A stretch of DNA of 64,000 nucleotides, from contig NZ_FQVL01000005.1 in the NCBI RefSeq assembly GCF_900129355.1, forward strand, positions 124,001 to 188,000, written 5' to 3'. The position numbers were made by a program, and so were the translations under genes. How positions within the stretch are numbered: position 1 is the stretch's first letter; each line of letters begins with the position of its first letter. The stretch comes from Seinonella peptonophila (GTDB lineage Bacteria; Bacillota; Bacilli; Thermoactinomycetales; Thermoactinomycetaceae). Shown here piece after piece: positions 27,198 through 35,586 of the stretch. The notes beneath the pieces are model-generated. The model saw only the letters and a list, made by a program, of their open reading frames with translations. It searched no databases and was not told the origin of the DNA.

Positions 27198-27725
27198 CTA
27201 CTTTGCATGAGATGAACGATTTAGGGAACGAAACTGAGAAATGTAAATGAGTGAAGCTAGATAGGAGAGCCCGATCACAACCCAAAGTAAATGCTGTGCA
27301 GCAGGTAAATGAAGCATTAACATGAATAAGACAACATAAAATAATACTGTCGTTAACTTTCCCAGCAAATTCGCTGGAACGGTTTTTTTGCCACGAAAAT
27401 GAAAGATGGCGGAAAAGATAATCATCGCTAACTCGCGAATTAAAATCGCAATCGCTGCAGAGATTCCAATCACACCTGATAATAATAATGATAGAAAGAC
27501 AGCGATTAACATACATTTATCGGCTAATGGATCTAACATAATCCCTAGCTGAGTCACTTGTTTATGTTTTCGTGCGATATATCCATCCACTACATCTGTT
27601 AATCCAGCCAGCAAGACAATCCCCAATGACCAATAGACTCTCCCTGGAATTTCAGAAAAAAAGACTCCCCAGTACACGGGTACAAGTATAAATCGAATGA
27701 TTGTGAGTAAATTGGGTAGATTCAT
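27198..27725 (-). CDS. CDP-diacylglycerol-glycerol-3-phosphate phosphatidyltransferase family
   Basis: A 175-residue membrane enzyme of the CDP-alcohol phosphatidyltransferase family, probably making phosphatidylglycerol phosphate. The signature is complete: DVVDGYIARKHKQ and GIMLDPLADK supply the DxxDG...AR...G...D...D pattern. About five membrane segments are seen. The start at 27725 (MNLPNLLTIIRF) follows AGAGGAGG. A Bacillus-type pgsA near recA/cinA may also exist elsewhere, so I leave the symbol open. Confidence 0.9.
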   Translation of the reverse strand: MNLPNLLTIIRFILVPVYWGVFFSEIPGRVYWSLGIVLLAGLTDVVDGYIARKHKQVTQLGIMLDPLADKCMLIAVFLSLLLSGVIGISAAIAILIRELAMIIFSAIFHFRGKKTVPANLLGKLTTVLFYVVLFMLMLHLPAAQHLLWVVIGLSYLASLIYISQFRSLNRSSHAK

Positions 27726-27779
27726 GAATAATACCTCCTCTGACAGGATCAACTGATGTCTCTCAGTTCGTTCACATGA

Positions 27780-27816
27780 AAGACCCCGTCTCTCGCAGGA
27801 AACTCTGTGAGACGGG
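27780..27816 (-). terminator. Hairpin after the EpuA-domain gene
   Basis: CCCGTCTC / GAGACGGG perfect 8-bp stem directly after the stop, followed on the minus strand by GTCTTTC. A probable terminator with a short U-tract. Confidence 0.6.
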
Positions 27817-27818
27817 AT

Positions 27819-28715
27819 CTATTTTGTAAATATAAGTTTATACAAATGAATCCACACGTTGAAATTAAAAATGTCTCCAACCGGTTGATCCCCGATTATA
27901 GTATGACCGACTATTAATCCAATGATCAAAGCGACAATCAGAGCAACTGGTAACCAGACGATCTTTGCGCTCCAACTCCAAAAAGGACGCTCTTCTTTTT
28001 TCTTTTTTGGATCAATCGACTCACGGGTTCGCTTCTTTTTCATTTGGTCTTCATTTTCAGCTGCTGTTGAAGGCTTATCATCTTTTTTAGACTTTGAAAA
28101 TACAAAAGATGTGCTTGTATCTTGTACTACTGGTTGATCTTTCTTATTTACCTTCTTTTCAGCTTCCTTTACAGGTTTCTTTGGCTTTTTCTTATGAATC
28201 TTTGTCTTTTCTAAGTCTTGATTACCTTGCCCTAAATCCGTCGTTTTCTCTTGGTTCTTTTTTCCTTTTTCCGTTGACTGTTTTACCTCTTCATTCGATT
28301 TCAACGAGTATTCTTTGAACTCTATTGGACCTAAAGTATCCTCAATGGAATAATCTTTTTTGGATTCTTTAGCTCCTGATTCAGTCTCTTTTTCTTTTGC
28401 TCTCTCTCTAGCTTTTGCTTTTCTAGTTTCATTTAAACCATTTTTTTGAGATAGCTTTTTCTTATCCTTATTTTTGCGATTCTTTGCTTTATTTTTCTTC
28501 TCTTTTTTGGTATCAACTATATTCTTATCATTATGTTTTGCATCTGGGTCTTGATCTTGTGCTTCCGTTTTTGATTCCGCCTTCAGATCTTCTTTTTCTG
28601 CTTTCTGTGAGAATTCATCCTCTTTGCTCCATTTTAATTCCCCATTTGGGACAAATGTCTCTTCTTTTTCTTTCTTATCTGTTTTTGAAAGATTTTCTTT
28701 CCCCTTTTGATTCAT
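27819..28715 (-). CDS. Lys/Glu-rich protein with C-terminal EpuA-like membrane domain
   Basis: 298 residues. Residues 1-230 are extremely rich in Lys, Glu, Asp and Ser with no hydrophobic stretch, probably disordered or coiled. The C-terminus has one membrane segment (WLPVALIVALIIGLIVGHTIIG) followed by GDIFNFNVWIHLYKLI. This matches the small EpuA family, often labelled as an RNA polymerase beta-associated protein, found near murA/fabZ in Firmicutes. Family members are usually about 60-100 residues, so the charged extension is unusual. Function unknown. Confidence 0.7.
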   Translation of the reverse strand: MNQKGKENLSKTDKKEKEETFVPNGELKWSKEDEFSQKAEKEDLKAESKTEAQDQDPDAKHNDKNIVDTKKEKKNKAKNRKNKDKKKLSQKNGLNETRKAKARERAKEKETESGAKESKKDYSIEDTLGPIEFKEYSLKSNEEVKQSTEKGKKNQEKTTDLGQGNQDLEKTKIHKKKPKKPVKEAEKKVNKKDQPVVQDTSTSFVFSKSKKDDKPSTAAENEDQMKKKRTRESIDPKKKKEERPFWSWSAKIVWLPVALIVALIIGLIVGHTIIGDQPVGDIFNFNVWIHLYKLIFTK

Positions 28716-28951
28716 TGAACATTCCTCTCATCAATCACGTTTATAGATAAATAACTTGTCCAAATCTATAAATAGAATATATCCCAACCAGTAGCACAAG
28801 TCTACAATGGGATGAAATTCAAACCAACTCTGCATTTTGCATGAGATTGGAGATTACCATGAACATTATATATGATGATGAGAAATCAAGCATTCTCTTT
28901 ATTCACTCTATAATCAATAACAATCAACATGCTCATTATGCATAGATTTTA

Positions 28952-29056
28952 TTATAGCATACAAAGATGCACCGGAGGTATAAGGATGATCAATACAAAT
29001 AGAATGAGAGCAAAATAAATCAATTGGTTACCGGTGCAGCCTATCTTTTGCCACAT
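28952..29056 (-). CDS. Candidate small membrane peptide after spoIIID (34 aa)
   Basis: ATG at 29056 directly follows the spoIIID stop (TAGATG). The frame encodes MWQKIGCTGNQ followed by a hydrophobic helix (FALILFVLIILIPP) and ends after 34 residues. It resembles small YjcZ-type sporulation membrane peptides in style only. The ribosome site is weak (AAAGTG), and a GCACCGG/CCGGTGC inverted repeat lies inside it. Doubtful. Confidence 0.3.
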   Translation of the reverse strand: MWQKIGCTGNQLIYFALILFVLIILIPPVHLCML

Positions 29057-29353
29057 CTACACTTTTAACGTATTTACTCTTTGCTTATAAGATTCTTTTA
29101 ATTTTGCTCGTCGTCTATATTTGATTTTGGTTGCCTCTCCACCACGCAAATGTCGAATCGACTTATGATATTCTAAAATCTCTTTTACCCGATTCGCTAA
29201 TTCGGGGTTGATTTCGGGTAAGCGTTCTGTTAAATCCTTATGAACAGTACTTTTAGAAACCCCAAATTCTTTTGCAATCGATCGGACTGTATTTTGCGTT
29301 TCCACAAAATAATGCCCAATCTTTATCGTACGTTCTTTTATGTAATCATGCAC
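29057..29353 (-). CDS. spoIIID: Sporulation transcription factor SpoIIID
   Basis: A mother-cell regulator that reshapes sigma-E gene expression and helps switch on sigK. The 98-residue protein is nearly identical to Bacillus SpoIIID in its core: HDYIKERTIKIG, the helix-turn-helix IAKEFGVSKSTVHKDL and HKSIRHLRGGEATK. The start is GTG, as in Bacillus, with GGAG upstream. Unlike in Bacillus, mbl does not follow. Confidence 0.97.
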   Translation of the reverse strand: MHDYIKERTIKIGHYFVETQNTVRSIAKEFGVSKSTVHKDLTERLPEINPELANRVKEILEYHKSIRHLRGGEATKIKYRRRAKLKESYKQRVNTLKV

Positions 29354-29386
29354 TGAGTTCTCTCCTTTCCTTATGACAATTGCTAC

Positions 29387-29414
29387 ATTATATGAGCATT
29401 TTTGATGGTTATTC
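29387..29414 (-). promoter_or_regulatory. Putative sigma-E promoter of spoIIID
   Basis: The minus strand has CATATAAT (29394-29387) with ATA about 15 nt upstream in GAATAACC (29414-29407). This resembles the sigma-E pattern ATA - about 16 - CATACAAT. spoIIID is a sigma-E gene in Bacillus; assignment here is inferred. Confidence 0.4.
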
Positions 29415-29448
29415 GCTTTGTACGAGCCTAGAATCGTGAAAAGAACAT

Positions 29449-29478
29449 AAAAAAGACACCGCTTAGCAAAGCGATGTC
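29449..29478 (-). terminator. Rho-independent terminator of spoIIQ
   Basis: An imperfect stem pairing GACA...GCTT with AAGC...TGTC, followed by a run of six T residues on the minus strand, directly after the spoIIQ stop. Confidence 0.8.
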
Positions 29479-29489
29479 CGATTATATGT

Positions 29490-30173
29490 TTATTTACTTG
29501 CTTGTGATAAATATTGTTCTGGATTTAGATGTTTTTTCTCTTTTAGCACCTCAAAGTGAATATGGTTTCCATTCTCTTTTTCAAATTGGTTTTGTCCGGC
29601 TGTACCAATCTGGTCCCCTTTTTTGATCACCTGTCCTGCTTTTACGCTGACTTCTCCCAGGCTCTGATAAACAGTGACCATACCGTTATCATGTTCAATC
29701 TCGATCTGTTTACCTACCACCGGGTTATCCTCCACCCGGCGAACGACACCATCTAATGCAGCGATGACTGTAAACACTTCTCCATCTTTTCGGGCAAAAT
29801 CAATACCAGAATGGGGCCAAAATGTATTTGCATATTTTACAAGTGCCGACTCACGATCCTGCTTGGATGCTTGCTCTTGGTAGAAGTCTTTTGTTTTGAC
29901 TGCCATAGAACTTGTCATCACAGGCATGCCCATGATATCGCGATCTGTTTCTTCTTCATGTAGTAATGTATCCATTGTTGATTGATGTTTATGAACATCA
30001 CGCATTTGATACCCTTGATACCACCAAGTCACAGCAACAATCAAAGCGACGATTGAAAGATAAACGGCCGGTAAAAACCACTTTCTTGCAAATAAACGCT
30101 TCCATCGGAGTCTACGTTTTGCTTGTGCAAACGAAGGTGCTTGATTTTTTGCGTTTTCTTGCTCGTGCTTCAT
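29490..30173 (-). CDS. spoIIQ: Stage II sporulation protein Q (SpoIIQ)
   Basis: A forespore membrane protein that pairs with SpoIIIAH across the septum to form the feeding channel. The 227-residue protein has one membrane segment near residues 35-50 and a C-terminal LytM/M23 domain. The metal ligands HSGID (HxxxD) and HIHFEV (HxH) are retained. The catalytic-site histidine of active LytM enzymes (normally Y-x-HL) is absent: VYQSL. Partial retention of zinc ligands is worth noting. SD GAGGTGA upstream. It sits between spoIID and spoIIID as in Bacillus. Confidence 0.94.
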   Translation of the reverse strand: MKHEQENAKNQAPSFAQAKRRLRWKRLFARKWFLPAVYLSIVALIVAVTWWYQGYQMRDVHKHQSTMDTLLHEEETDRDIMGMPVMTSSMAVKTKDFYQEQASKQDRESALVKYANTFWPHSGIDFARKDGEVFTVIAALDGVVRRVEDNPVVGKQIEIEHDNGMVTVYQSLGEVSVKAGQVIKKGDQIGTAGQNQFEKENGNHIHFEVLKEKKHLNPEQYLSQASK

Positions 30174-30353
30174 ATCCTATCACCTCAGGAACCATTCTGG
30201 TCAGTGATTCGTCCTTTTATACCCGAGGTGAGGAATATTTTATTCATCTCAAAATGGATGGAATATTCCATTTTGTAAAATCACAGCATGTTTTTATTTA
30301 GATTACACTTTTAACCAAAAGATAAGTTTCTCTTCAGTCTGATATTTTCAGAT

Positions 30354-31346
30354 TTATAATCCTTTTATCTGTACACCTGGATAGTAATGAGCAATAATCT
30401 GTGCAGCCGTATTTCCTTGTTCAGCCATATAGTTTGCACCCCATTGGCTCATCCCGACTCCATGTCCATATCCATGCGATAAAATCCAAACCTGCTTTCC
30501 CCGACGCCAGCAAGTAAAGTCGCTGGAAGGCAACTGTAATGCATCGCGTACTTCCCGACCTGTAAAAGTTTGATCGCCTATCTTCATTCTTGCTACCCGT
30601 TTCCCGGCTGTTAGCGCTTGAATCTGAGCAATTGGGGTCATCTTTGAAGCAGACAGACTGATTTTCCGTCCTGTTTTCGCTTCTAGCTTATGAATCATTT
30701 GTTGGATGGTCGTTCGTGTTAAATGTCGATACTTAGGTGATTGGCGATCCCAAGGAGAAGGGACACTGCGTAGATATGGATATGCATTAGAAAAATAATC
30801 TTCTGCATTTTCGGTATAACCATTGCTCGTGGAAAAAAAAGCGGCATAGATTGGTTTATCGCGATATGCAATAATCTGCCCTTCTGTTTCTGTTACTGCC
30901 TTTCTCACTTTATTCCAATTTTCTCTAAAGTGATTTCCCCATTTTGATCGCAGTTTTTGCTCCGTTATGTAAGCCTGATGCTGCACAGTATCTGTAACCA
31001 TTGCCTCAGCGGCATCCGCTCCCCAACGGCGCATATCAGAGCGATCTTCTTCCAAACGTTTCGCTATATAAGTTCTTGCTGTCAAAGCTTGGGCTTTTAA
31101 TGCTTCAAAAGCAAATTCTATTGGCATTTCCGCTGCGACAACTCCTGCTACATACTGTTCCAACGGAAGAGTGATTGTCCGATGTTCATCTACTAAATAA
31201 ACCTTCACTTTTTGCTGCGCTTGTTGTGCAATGACGGGTTCTGCCTTCTGCCAAATAGCTGGGGTTGTCCAGTTAACCAATAATGTAGGCACCAAAAAAA
31301 AACAGAGCATCAATCCGATCATCCATCCGAACCAACTGATCCGCAC
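30354..31346 (-). CDS. spoIID: Stage II sporulation protein D (SpoIID)
   Basis: A peptidoglycan lytic transglycosylase that drives engulfment. 330 residues: N-terminal anchor (about 6-26), then the SpoIID domain with the catalytic Glu in VVAAEMPIEFAFEALKAQALTARTY. Further motifs are SNGYTENAEDYF and the C-terminal SHGYGHGVGMSQWGANYMA. The start is GTG with GGAGGAGG upstream. Standard location between murA and spoIIQ, except for the protease gene inserted upstream. Confidence 0.96.
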   Translation of the reverse strand: MRISWFGWMIGLMLCFFLVPTLLVNWTTPAIWQKAEPVIAQQAQQKVKVYLVDEHRTITLPLEQYVAGVVAAEMPIEFAFEALKAQALTARTYIAKRLEEDRSDMRRWGADAAEAMVTDTVQHQAYITEQKLRSKWGNHFRENWNKVRKAVTETEGQIIAYRDKPIYAAFFSTSNGYTENAEDYFSNAYPYLRSVPSPWDRQSPKYRHLTRTTIQQMIHKLEAKTGRKISLSASKMTPIAQIQALTAGKRVARMKIGDQTFTGREVRDALQLPSSDFTCWRRGKQVWILSHGYGHGVGMSQWGANYMAEQGNTAAQIIAHYYPGVQIKGL

Positions 31347-31439
31347 ACAATCCTCCTCCTACCACTCATTCACATAGTAGGAGTATATGAAAAGAGAGAA
31401 ACGATAGAACTGATTTGCAGGTCGATCTATTATTCAACC

Positions 31440-31478
31440 AAAAAAGCGCCCCCAGCAATTTTCTAGCTGGGGGACGCG
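31440..31478 (-). terminator. Rho-independent terminator of the protease gene
   Basis: A strong GC stem, CCCCCAGC / GCTGGGGG with CGC flanks, is followed by six T residues on the minus strand just after the protease stop. Confidence 0.92.
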
Positions 31479-31488
31479 TTGATAAGCT

Positions 31489-32229
31489 TTACTCGCTCTG
31501 AGTGATCCAATGCTGAAATTCTTGTACTACGGAAGCTGTAAATCGAAGGAAGAAACTTGTTCCTTTCGGACACGTTTGGTTTTTGTGACACGATGACTCA
31601 ACGAGTATTGCGCTTGCAACAAATCTGTTATTTTTTTGTTCTCTGAAAAACGGAGAACCAGATTGGCCACCAATCGCAACTCCAGGAGCAACCAGGCGGT
31701 CAATCTTCTTCGCAAAAAAGAAATAAGTATAATGTGCCTGCCACATCGTATCGGCAGGTTTATCACCTGGAAACCCTGCTGTGAGCGAAGGCGGAGCATC
31801 TTGTTCAAACTGCGCTAGCTCGAACGGTTTCTGATTCAGCGGTTGACTTAGAAATATGACACCATAGTCCTGACCTGTAGCGCTTTGTGCAAACTTTGAA
31901 GCATGTATGACTTCACCTTCTTGTTGACCGGAAGGCAAACTGATAGAGAGCGCATTCTTCAAGCAATGTCCAGCTGTTGCGATCACTTTTGATGCGATGA
32001 CAAAGCCTGTACATAGATACTTCTGATTGTCTTCTTCTGTCGTGCTCCTCTTTTCAATTGTTAGCGGTACAATCGATGTGTAAGGATCTTGATCGGTCTG
32101 CTTCACCAGCACTCGGTGGTCTGTGCTTTGAATGGCCGGGATAAAGTGAATTGCCCGTTCTTGCCAGATGAAAACTGCCAGTAGTGCTGTCAAAAGGAAC
32201 GAAACTGCACAGGATATAGTGTGCTTCAC
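31489..32229 (-). CDS. Secreted trypsin-like serine protease (S1, glutamyl-endopeptidase-like)
   Basis: 246 residues with an N-terminal signal or anchor (about 5-25). The triad is visible: His in ATAGHCL, Asp in GQDYGVIFL and Ser in IGGQSGSPFF. A cysteine pair near the C-terminus (SSCHKNQTC) may form a disulfide. The GTG start has GAAGGA 6 nt upstream. It is absent from this position in Bacillus and looks like an insertion between spoIID and murA. Function may be nutritional or in spore or mycelium development; unknown. Confidence 0.85.
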   Translation of the reverse strand: MKHTISCAVSFLLTALLAVFIWQERAIHFIPAIQSTDHRVLVKQTDQDPYTSIVPLTIEKRSTTEEDNQKYLCTGFVIASKVIATAGHCLKNALSISLPSGQQEGEVIHASKFAQSATGQDYGVIFLSQPLNQKPFELAQFEQDAPPSLTAGFPGDKPADTMWQAHYTYFFFAKKIDRLVAPGVAIGGQSGSPFFREQKNNRFVASAILVESSCHKNQTCPKGTSFFLRFTASVVQEFQHWITQSE

Positions 32230-32361
32230 GAAATTCCTTCAAATGGCCGCCTAAAGGCAGCTCCGACACTTGTTATGCGGTTGCCTCTTACAAGGGCATC
32301 TTTGATCAACACAAAGAGAGTTTTTTCAACCCTAGCATAACATAAACGTACAACCGAAACG

Positions 32362-32390
32362 AAAAAAGATGACTCTAAATGAGTCATCTC
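32362..32390 (-). terminator. Rho-independent terminator (murA, distal copy)
   Basis: GATGACTC / GAGTCATC 8-bp stem with a 5-nt loop followed by six T residues on the minus strand. It lies 345 nt beyond the murA stop. An identical hairpin without the T-run lies at 32671-32695, close to the stop. Confidence 0.8.
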
Positions 32391-32394
32391 AATT

Positions 32395-32585
32395 TGTAGA
32401 CAAAGTATAAGTCACTTTCATTTTTGGGAGTCCAGGTTTGCATTTCGCCTCCAGTTCAGGCTGCACAGAAGTAAACAAGGCGCCACGACTGATCGCTCAG
32501 GGCGGTATCAACTCGGCTATCGCCTTCAAACAGTACTACCGCCTATTCTTCGCTACACAGTCATAGCTTGGTAGCGCCTGAAAGT
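32395..32585. repeat. Intergenic repeat family, copy B
   Basis: Starts TGTAGACAAA right after the terminator hairpin and contains three blocks strongly shared with the copy at 55.8-56.0 kb: 32443-32464 (TTCGCCT...TTCAGG), 32492-32522 (GCTCAGGGC...CGGCTATCG) and 32531-32558 (CAGTACTACC...TTCGCTACAC). No ORF. Confidence 0.65.
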
Positions 32586-32670
32586 TGGCTACATTGCAAA
32601 CCATCTCCTTCTTGAACATGTTCTATTTTCATTTGACTTTAGACCAAAATGTAAGTTCTTCTTCAATCTG

Positions 32671-32695
32671 AGATGACTCTAAATGAGTCATCTCA
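32671..32695 (-). repeat. Second copy of the 25-bp hairpin repeat
   Basis: Identical to 32367-32391 over 25 bp, including both arms of the hairpin. The two copies bracket the repeat element and may reflect duplication at insertion. Confidence 0.7.
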
Positions 32696-32734
32696 TTTCA
32701 CATGTTTCCATTCTGTTTAAGCTACATCATCATA

Positions 32735-34033
32735 TTATGCATAAGAATGTTCTTGAATAGGTAATTCTTCTTCTTCTATCTTTACACGTTCGATATCAGC
32801 GCCTAATGACCGAAGTTTCCCAACGATATCCACATAGCCACGGTCAACATGTTGAAGTTCGGTCACCTCTGTTTCTCCTGAAGCGATGAGACCAGCTAAA
32901 ATCAATGCAGCGCCTGCGCGAAGATCAGTTGATTTCACTTGCGCCCCAGACAATGGTACACCACCTTTGATAATAGCAGTTCGCCCATCAATCTTGATTT
33001 GCGCTCCCATCCGTTTCATCTCTTCAACATGCATAAAACGGTTCTCAAACACGGTTTCTGTCATCACGCTTGTACCCTCGGCAGCTAGCTGTAATGCCAT
33101 CATCTGTGACTGCATATCAGTTGGAAACCCTGGATAAGGCAATGTTTTCACATCTGCCGCTTTGATCGGTTCATCAGCTCGGGCACGAATGCCATTTTCA
33201 CCCTCCACCACATGTACGCCCATCTCACGTAACTTTGCAATGAGTGGATTGAGATGATCTGAGATCGCTCCTTCTACAAATACGTCTCCACCAGAAATAG
33301 CAGCAGCAACAAGGTACGTACCTGCTTCTATGCGATCAGGGATCACTGTATAGTCTGCACCACGGAGGAAATCAACACCCTCTATGCGTATTTCGTCTGT
33401 TCCAGCACCTACGACTTTGGCACCTAAAACATTTAAAAAGTTTGCTAAATCTACAATTTCAGGTTCACATGCCGCATTTTCAATGACTGTTCGTCCTTCA
33501 GCAAGCACAGCGGCCATCATAATATTTTGGGTTGCACCAACACTAGGGAAGTCAAGGTAGATACGCGCTCCTTTGAGCCGTCCATGAACATATCCTTCGA
33601 TATGACCTTCTTGGATATCAAAAGTTGCTCCCAATGCTTCGAGACCTTTTAGATGTTGATCAATGGGACGACTACCAATATTGCAACCACCAGGAAGCGG
33701 GATGCGAGCATGTTTTTTTCGAGCCAATAGTGGTCCCATGACTACAAAAGAAGCTCTCATCTTACGTACTAATTCATAAGGTGCTGTTGTAGAATGAAGC
33801 TTTTCAGCGTTGATTTTGACGCGGTCTTCACTTAAATCTACTGATATACCTAAGCTTTGCAATAATTTAGTAATCGTCTTGACATCCTCTAGCATGGGAA
33901 CATCATAAATTTGTATCTCACCTCGAGAAGCGAGAATTGATGCAGCGATCAGGGGTAGGACAGCATTCTTTGCACCATGAACCTTTACTCTACCTTTTAG
34001 CTTTGCCCCACCTCGAACGATAATTTTCTCCAA
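32735..34033 (-). CDS. murA: UDP-N-acetylglucosamine 1-carboxyvinyltransferase
   Basis: First committed step of peptidoglycan synthesis: it adds enolpyruvate from PEP to UDP-GlcNAc and is the target of fosfomycin. 432 residues; the catalytic Cys117 ([12 protein letters not shown]) is present, so the enzyme should be fosfomycin-sensitive. The N-terminus [23 protein letters not shown] is set by the TTG at 34033, which follows GGAGGG by 8 nt; an upstream in-frame TTG at 34048 is inside or before that site. Downstream of ywmB, as in Bacillus. Confidence 0.97.
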   Translation of the reverse strand: MEKIIVRGGAKLKGRVKVHGAKNAVLPLIAASILASRGEIQIYDVPMLEDVKTITKLLQSLGISVDLSEDRVKINAEKLHSTTAPYELVRKMRASFVVMGPLLARKKHARIPLPGGCNIGSRPIDQHLKGLEALGATFDIQEGHIEGYVHGRLKGARIYLDFPSVGATQNIMMAAVLAEGRTVIENAACEPEIVDLANFLNVLGAKVVGAGTDEIRIEGVDFLRGADYTVIPDRIEAGTYLVAAAISGGDVFVEGAISDHLNPLIAKLREMGVHVVEGENGIRARADEPIKAADVKTLPYPGFPTDMQSQMMALQLAAEGTSVMTETVFENRFMHVEEMKRMGAQIKIDGRTAIIKGGVPLSGAQVKSTDLRAGAALILAGLIASGETEVTELQHVDRGYVDIVGKLRSLGADIERVKIEEEELPIQEHSYA

Positions 34034-34115
34034 ATCTCTTCCCTCCAAAATCGTATAATTTTGTAAAACCCATATGTTTTTCTAGTAAACTTTTTTAGAA
34101 ATGAATTCATACAAT

Positions 34116-34844
34116 CTAGTACTCAATTGTGATAATAGGTGATCCAATCGTAAAAATAAGTCGTTTCTGGTCAGGTGCGATTCTAGAAGCAATCTGTACG
34201 TTCATCCAACCGCCTCTTGTCTTTAAGCTCCGTGTTGAAAAAGGAGTGTACCCTGACTGGCTGAGAAATGAATCCGTCTGGATTCCCTCCACTTCTCTAG
34301 CATGAAGCAATCGTTGTGCTTCAGCGACATACTGCTGCCCGTTTACTACATTCTTTTTGGTGCCTTGTACTGATAAATCAATTTGTGGCTGAATTTTAAG
34401 TTCGGTCAGAATCCGTTCTATTACTTTTCGGCTCGTGAAAAAAGATTCTTCCCATCTTTCCCCTTTTCCGGTAATTCGAATTGAGAGATAAGGGCGCGTC
34501 CAAGTCCGTCCTGGTTCTAAATTACTAACTTTCAAATCGATCATTCCCAATGGACGCCAGAAGCCTGAGCTTGAAAATTCTATATTCTGTGCATGACTAC
34601 TTCTCATAGGCTCAGCTAGATGAAGCTCATGTGCTAGATAGCGGGCCAACTGATCAATTTCAGAGCGACGCCATAAACTCTCAGTACGTCCACCATGATG
34701 CACAACATAAAATGATGGCGTAATTCGAAGTTGTTGAAAAACCGTTTTCATTGCTTGTTCTAGCCCAGGTCCATTGGCAGTTCCCATTAAGCAAAGACTG
34801 AATAGGAATAACAAACTAAGCTTGATCAGTTGACTACTTTTCAT
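34116..34844 (-). CDS. YwmB family secreted protein
   Basis: A 242-residue protein with an N-terminal signal sequence (residues about 5-23, LSLLFLFSLCLMGTA) and the YwmB/TATA-box-binding-like fold seen in Bacillales next to murA. AGAGGAG precedes the ATG. Its role is unknown; location suggests cell envelope or sporulation. It lies between the DUF1146 gene and murA, the standard order. Confidence 0.8.
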   Translation of the reverse strand: MKSSQLIKLSLLFLFSLCLMGTANGPGLEQAMKTVFQQLRITPSFYVVHHGGRTESLWRRSEIDQLARYLAHELHLAEPMRSSHAQNIEFSSSGFWRPLGMIDLKVSNLEPGRTWTRPYLSIRITGKGERWEESFFTSRKVIERILTELKIQPQIDLSVQGTKKNVVNGQQYVAEAQRLLHAREVEGIQTDSFLSQSGYTPFSTRSLKTRGGWMNVQIASRIAPDQKRLIFTIGSPIITIEY

Positions 34845-34916
34845 AACACTCTCTCCTCTTTATTCGAAACTCTTTCTCAATATCTTGCACAAAAGGAGAG
34901 ATGAATATACTGAAAG

Positions 34917-35162
34917 TTATAAAAACATCTGGCTAATCTGACGCGTCCAACTCAAATAATCGATAAAGAAATTAGCTAACATATGACCCATTACGACCGA
35001 TAATAATATCATCAGTGCTTTCGCATAACCTGGGCGCTTAACACGGAGTAACTCTTCAATTCGAACAAACATCAAGATACGCCAGCTAACCACAATACAG
35101 ATCAGAGAAAGGAAAAGATTGATTAGTGCGTTGACTCCAAACGCCGTCGTTCCCTCCATCAT
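34917..35162 (-). CDS. DUF1146 (YwzB) family membrane protein
   Basis: An 81-residue protein with two membrane segments (NLFLSLICIVVSWRILMFV and ALMILLSVVMGHMLANFFIDYL) separated by a basic loop, the YwzB pattern. Start at one of two tandem ATGs (35162/35159), with AGAGGTG upstream. In Bacillus it follows atpC; here nuo and an accessory island separate the two. Confidence 0.82.
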   Translation of the reverse strand: MMEGTTAFGVNALINLFLSLICIVVSWRILMFVRIEELLRVKRPGYAKALMILLSVVMGHMLANFFIDYLSWTRQISQMFL

Positions 35163-35347
35163 ATGCACCTCTTTAAAAACAGGTTCAACCCCCATGAATA
35201 GGAAAGGGATAACTGCTAGAGACTACTGGGAGTCGATTTGTTGTTGATGCATTGTATGTAAACGACGATGTCAACTACAATGCTGCTCTTGCTCGTTCAC
35301 CAACAAACTAAATATGGGAGGTTCCCTGCCTAGCTAAATACCTTTCG

Positions 35348-35356
35348 ATTATATCA
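35348..35356 (-). promoter_or_regulatory. Extended -10 promoter of the ywzB-ywmB-murA unit
   Basis: The minus strand has TGATATAAT, a perfect extended -10 (TGnTATAAT). The leader to the DUF1146 start would be about 180 nt. No good -35 is seen, which an extended -10 can tolerate. Confidence 0.55.
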
Positions 35357-35361
35357 TGTTC

Positions 35362-35388
35362 AAAAAAAAAAAGCCTCTTATGAGGCTT
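35362..35388 (-). terminator. Rho-independent terminator of the nuo operon
   Basis: AAGCCTC / GAGGCTT stem with a 4-nt loop followed by a run of about eleven T residues on the minus strand. It is about 200 nt past the nuoN stop; a repeat-family copy lies in between. Confidence 0.85.
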
Positions 35389-35393
35389 CAGCT

Positions 35394-35470
35394 TGTAGAC
35401 AAAGTAGTGATTCCGTCAATCTTTTCACGCTTCGCCTGATCATGAGTAGATCAAACGGCTTTGTCCACTC
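35394..35470. repeat. Intergenic repeat family, short copy C
   Basis: Begins TGTAGACAAAGTAGTGATTCC immediately next to the nuo terminator and carries ACGCTTCGCCT as in the 55.8 kb copy. It ends near TTTGTCCAC, a near inverse of the first end. The other conserved blocks are missing. Confidence 0.45.
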
Positions 35471-35586
35471 AATTATACGACTCCTTAAGCTACAAGTTAC
35501 CATTACCATCATTACGATTTATATCTCTTCTAAAAAAGCCTAGCTTGTCACTTCTTTTGATCGCAATGTGTTTTTCTTTTTCTACA

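Larger units (their letters stand above)
32230..32734. other. Intergenic region with repeat element (murA 3' side)
   Basis: No gene is seen. It holds a terminator-like hairpin repeated twice as a 25-bp direct repeat (32367-32391 and 32671-32695), and between the copies a member of the intergenic repeat family described separately. Confidence 0.6.
35163..35586. other. Intergenic region between nuoN and the DUF1146 gene
   Basis: No convincing gene. It contains a promoter for the DUF1146-ywmB-murA unit, the terminator of the nuo operon, and a shortened member of the TGTAGACAAA repeat family (35394 to about 35470). A 30-codon plus-strand frame near 35230-35300 lacks a normal start. Confidence 0.6.

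Noticed and set aside
35229-35300. Plus-strand frame reading DALYVNDDVNYNAALARSPTN
   Set aside because: It has gene-like codons but no ATG, GTG or TTG at a suitable position with a ribosome site, and it lies in the leader of the opposite-strand murA unit. Chance cannot be excluded.
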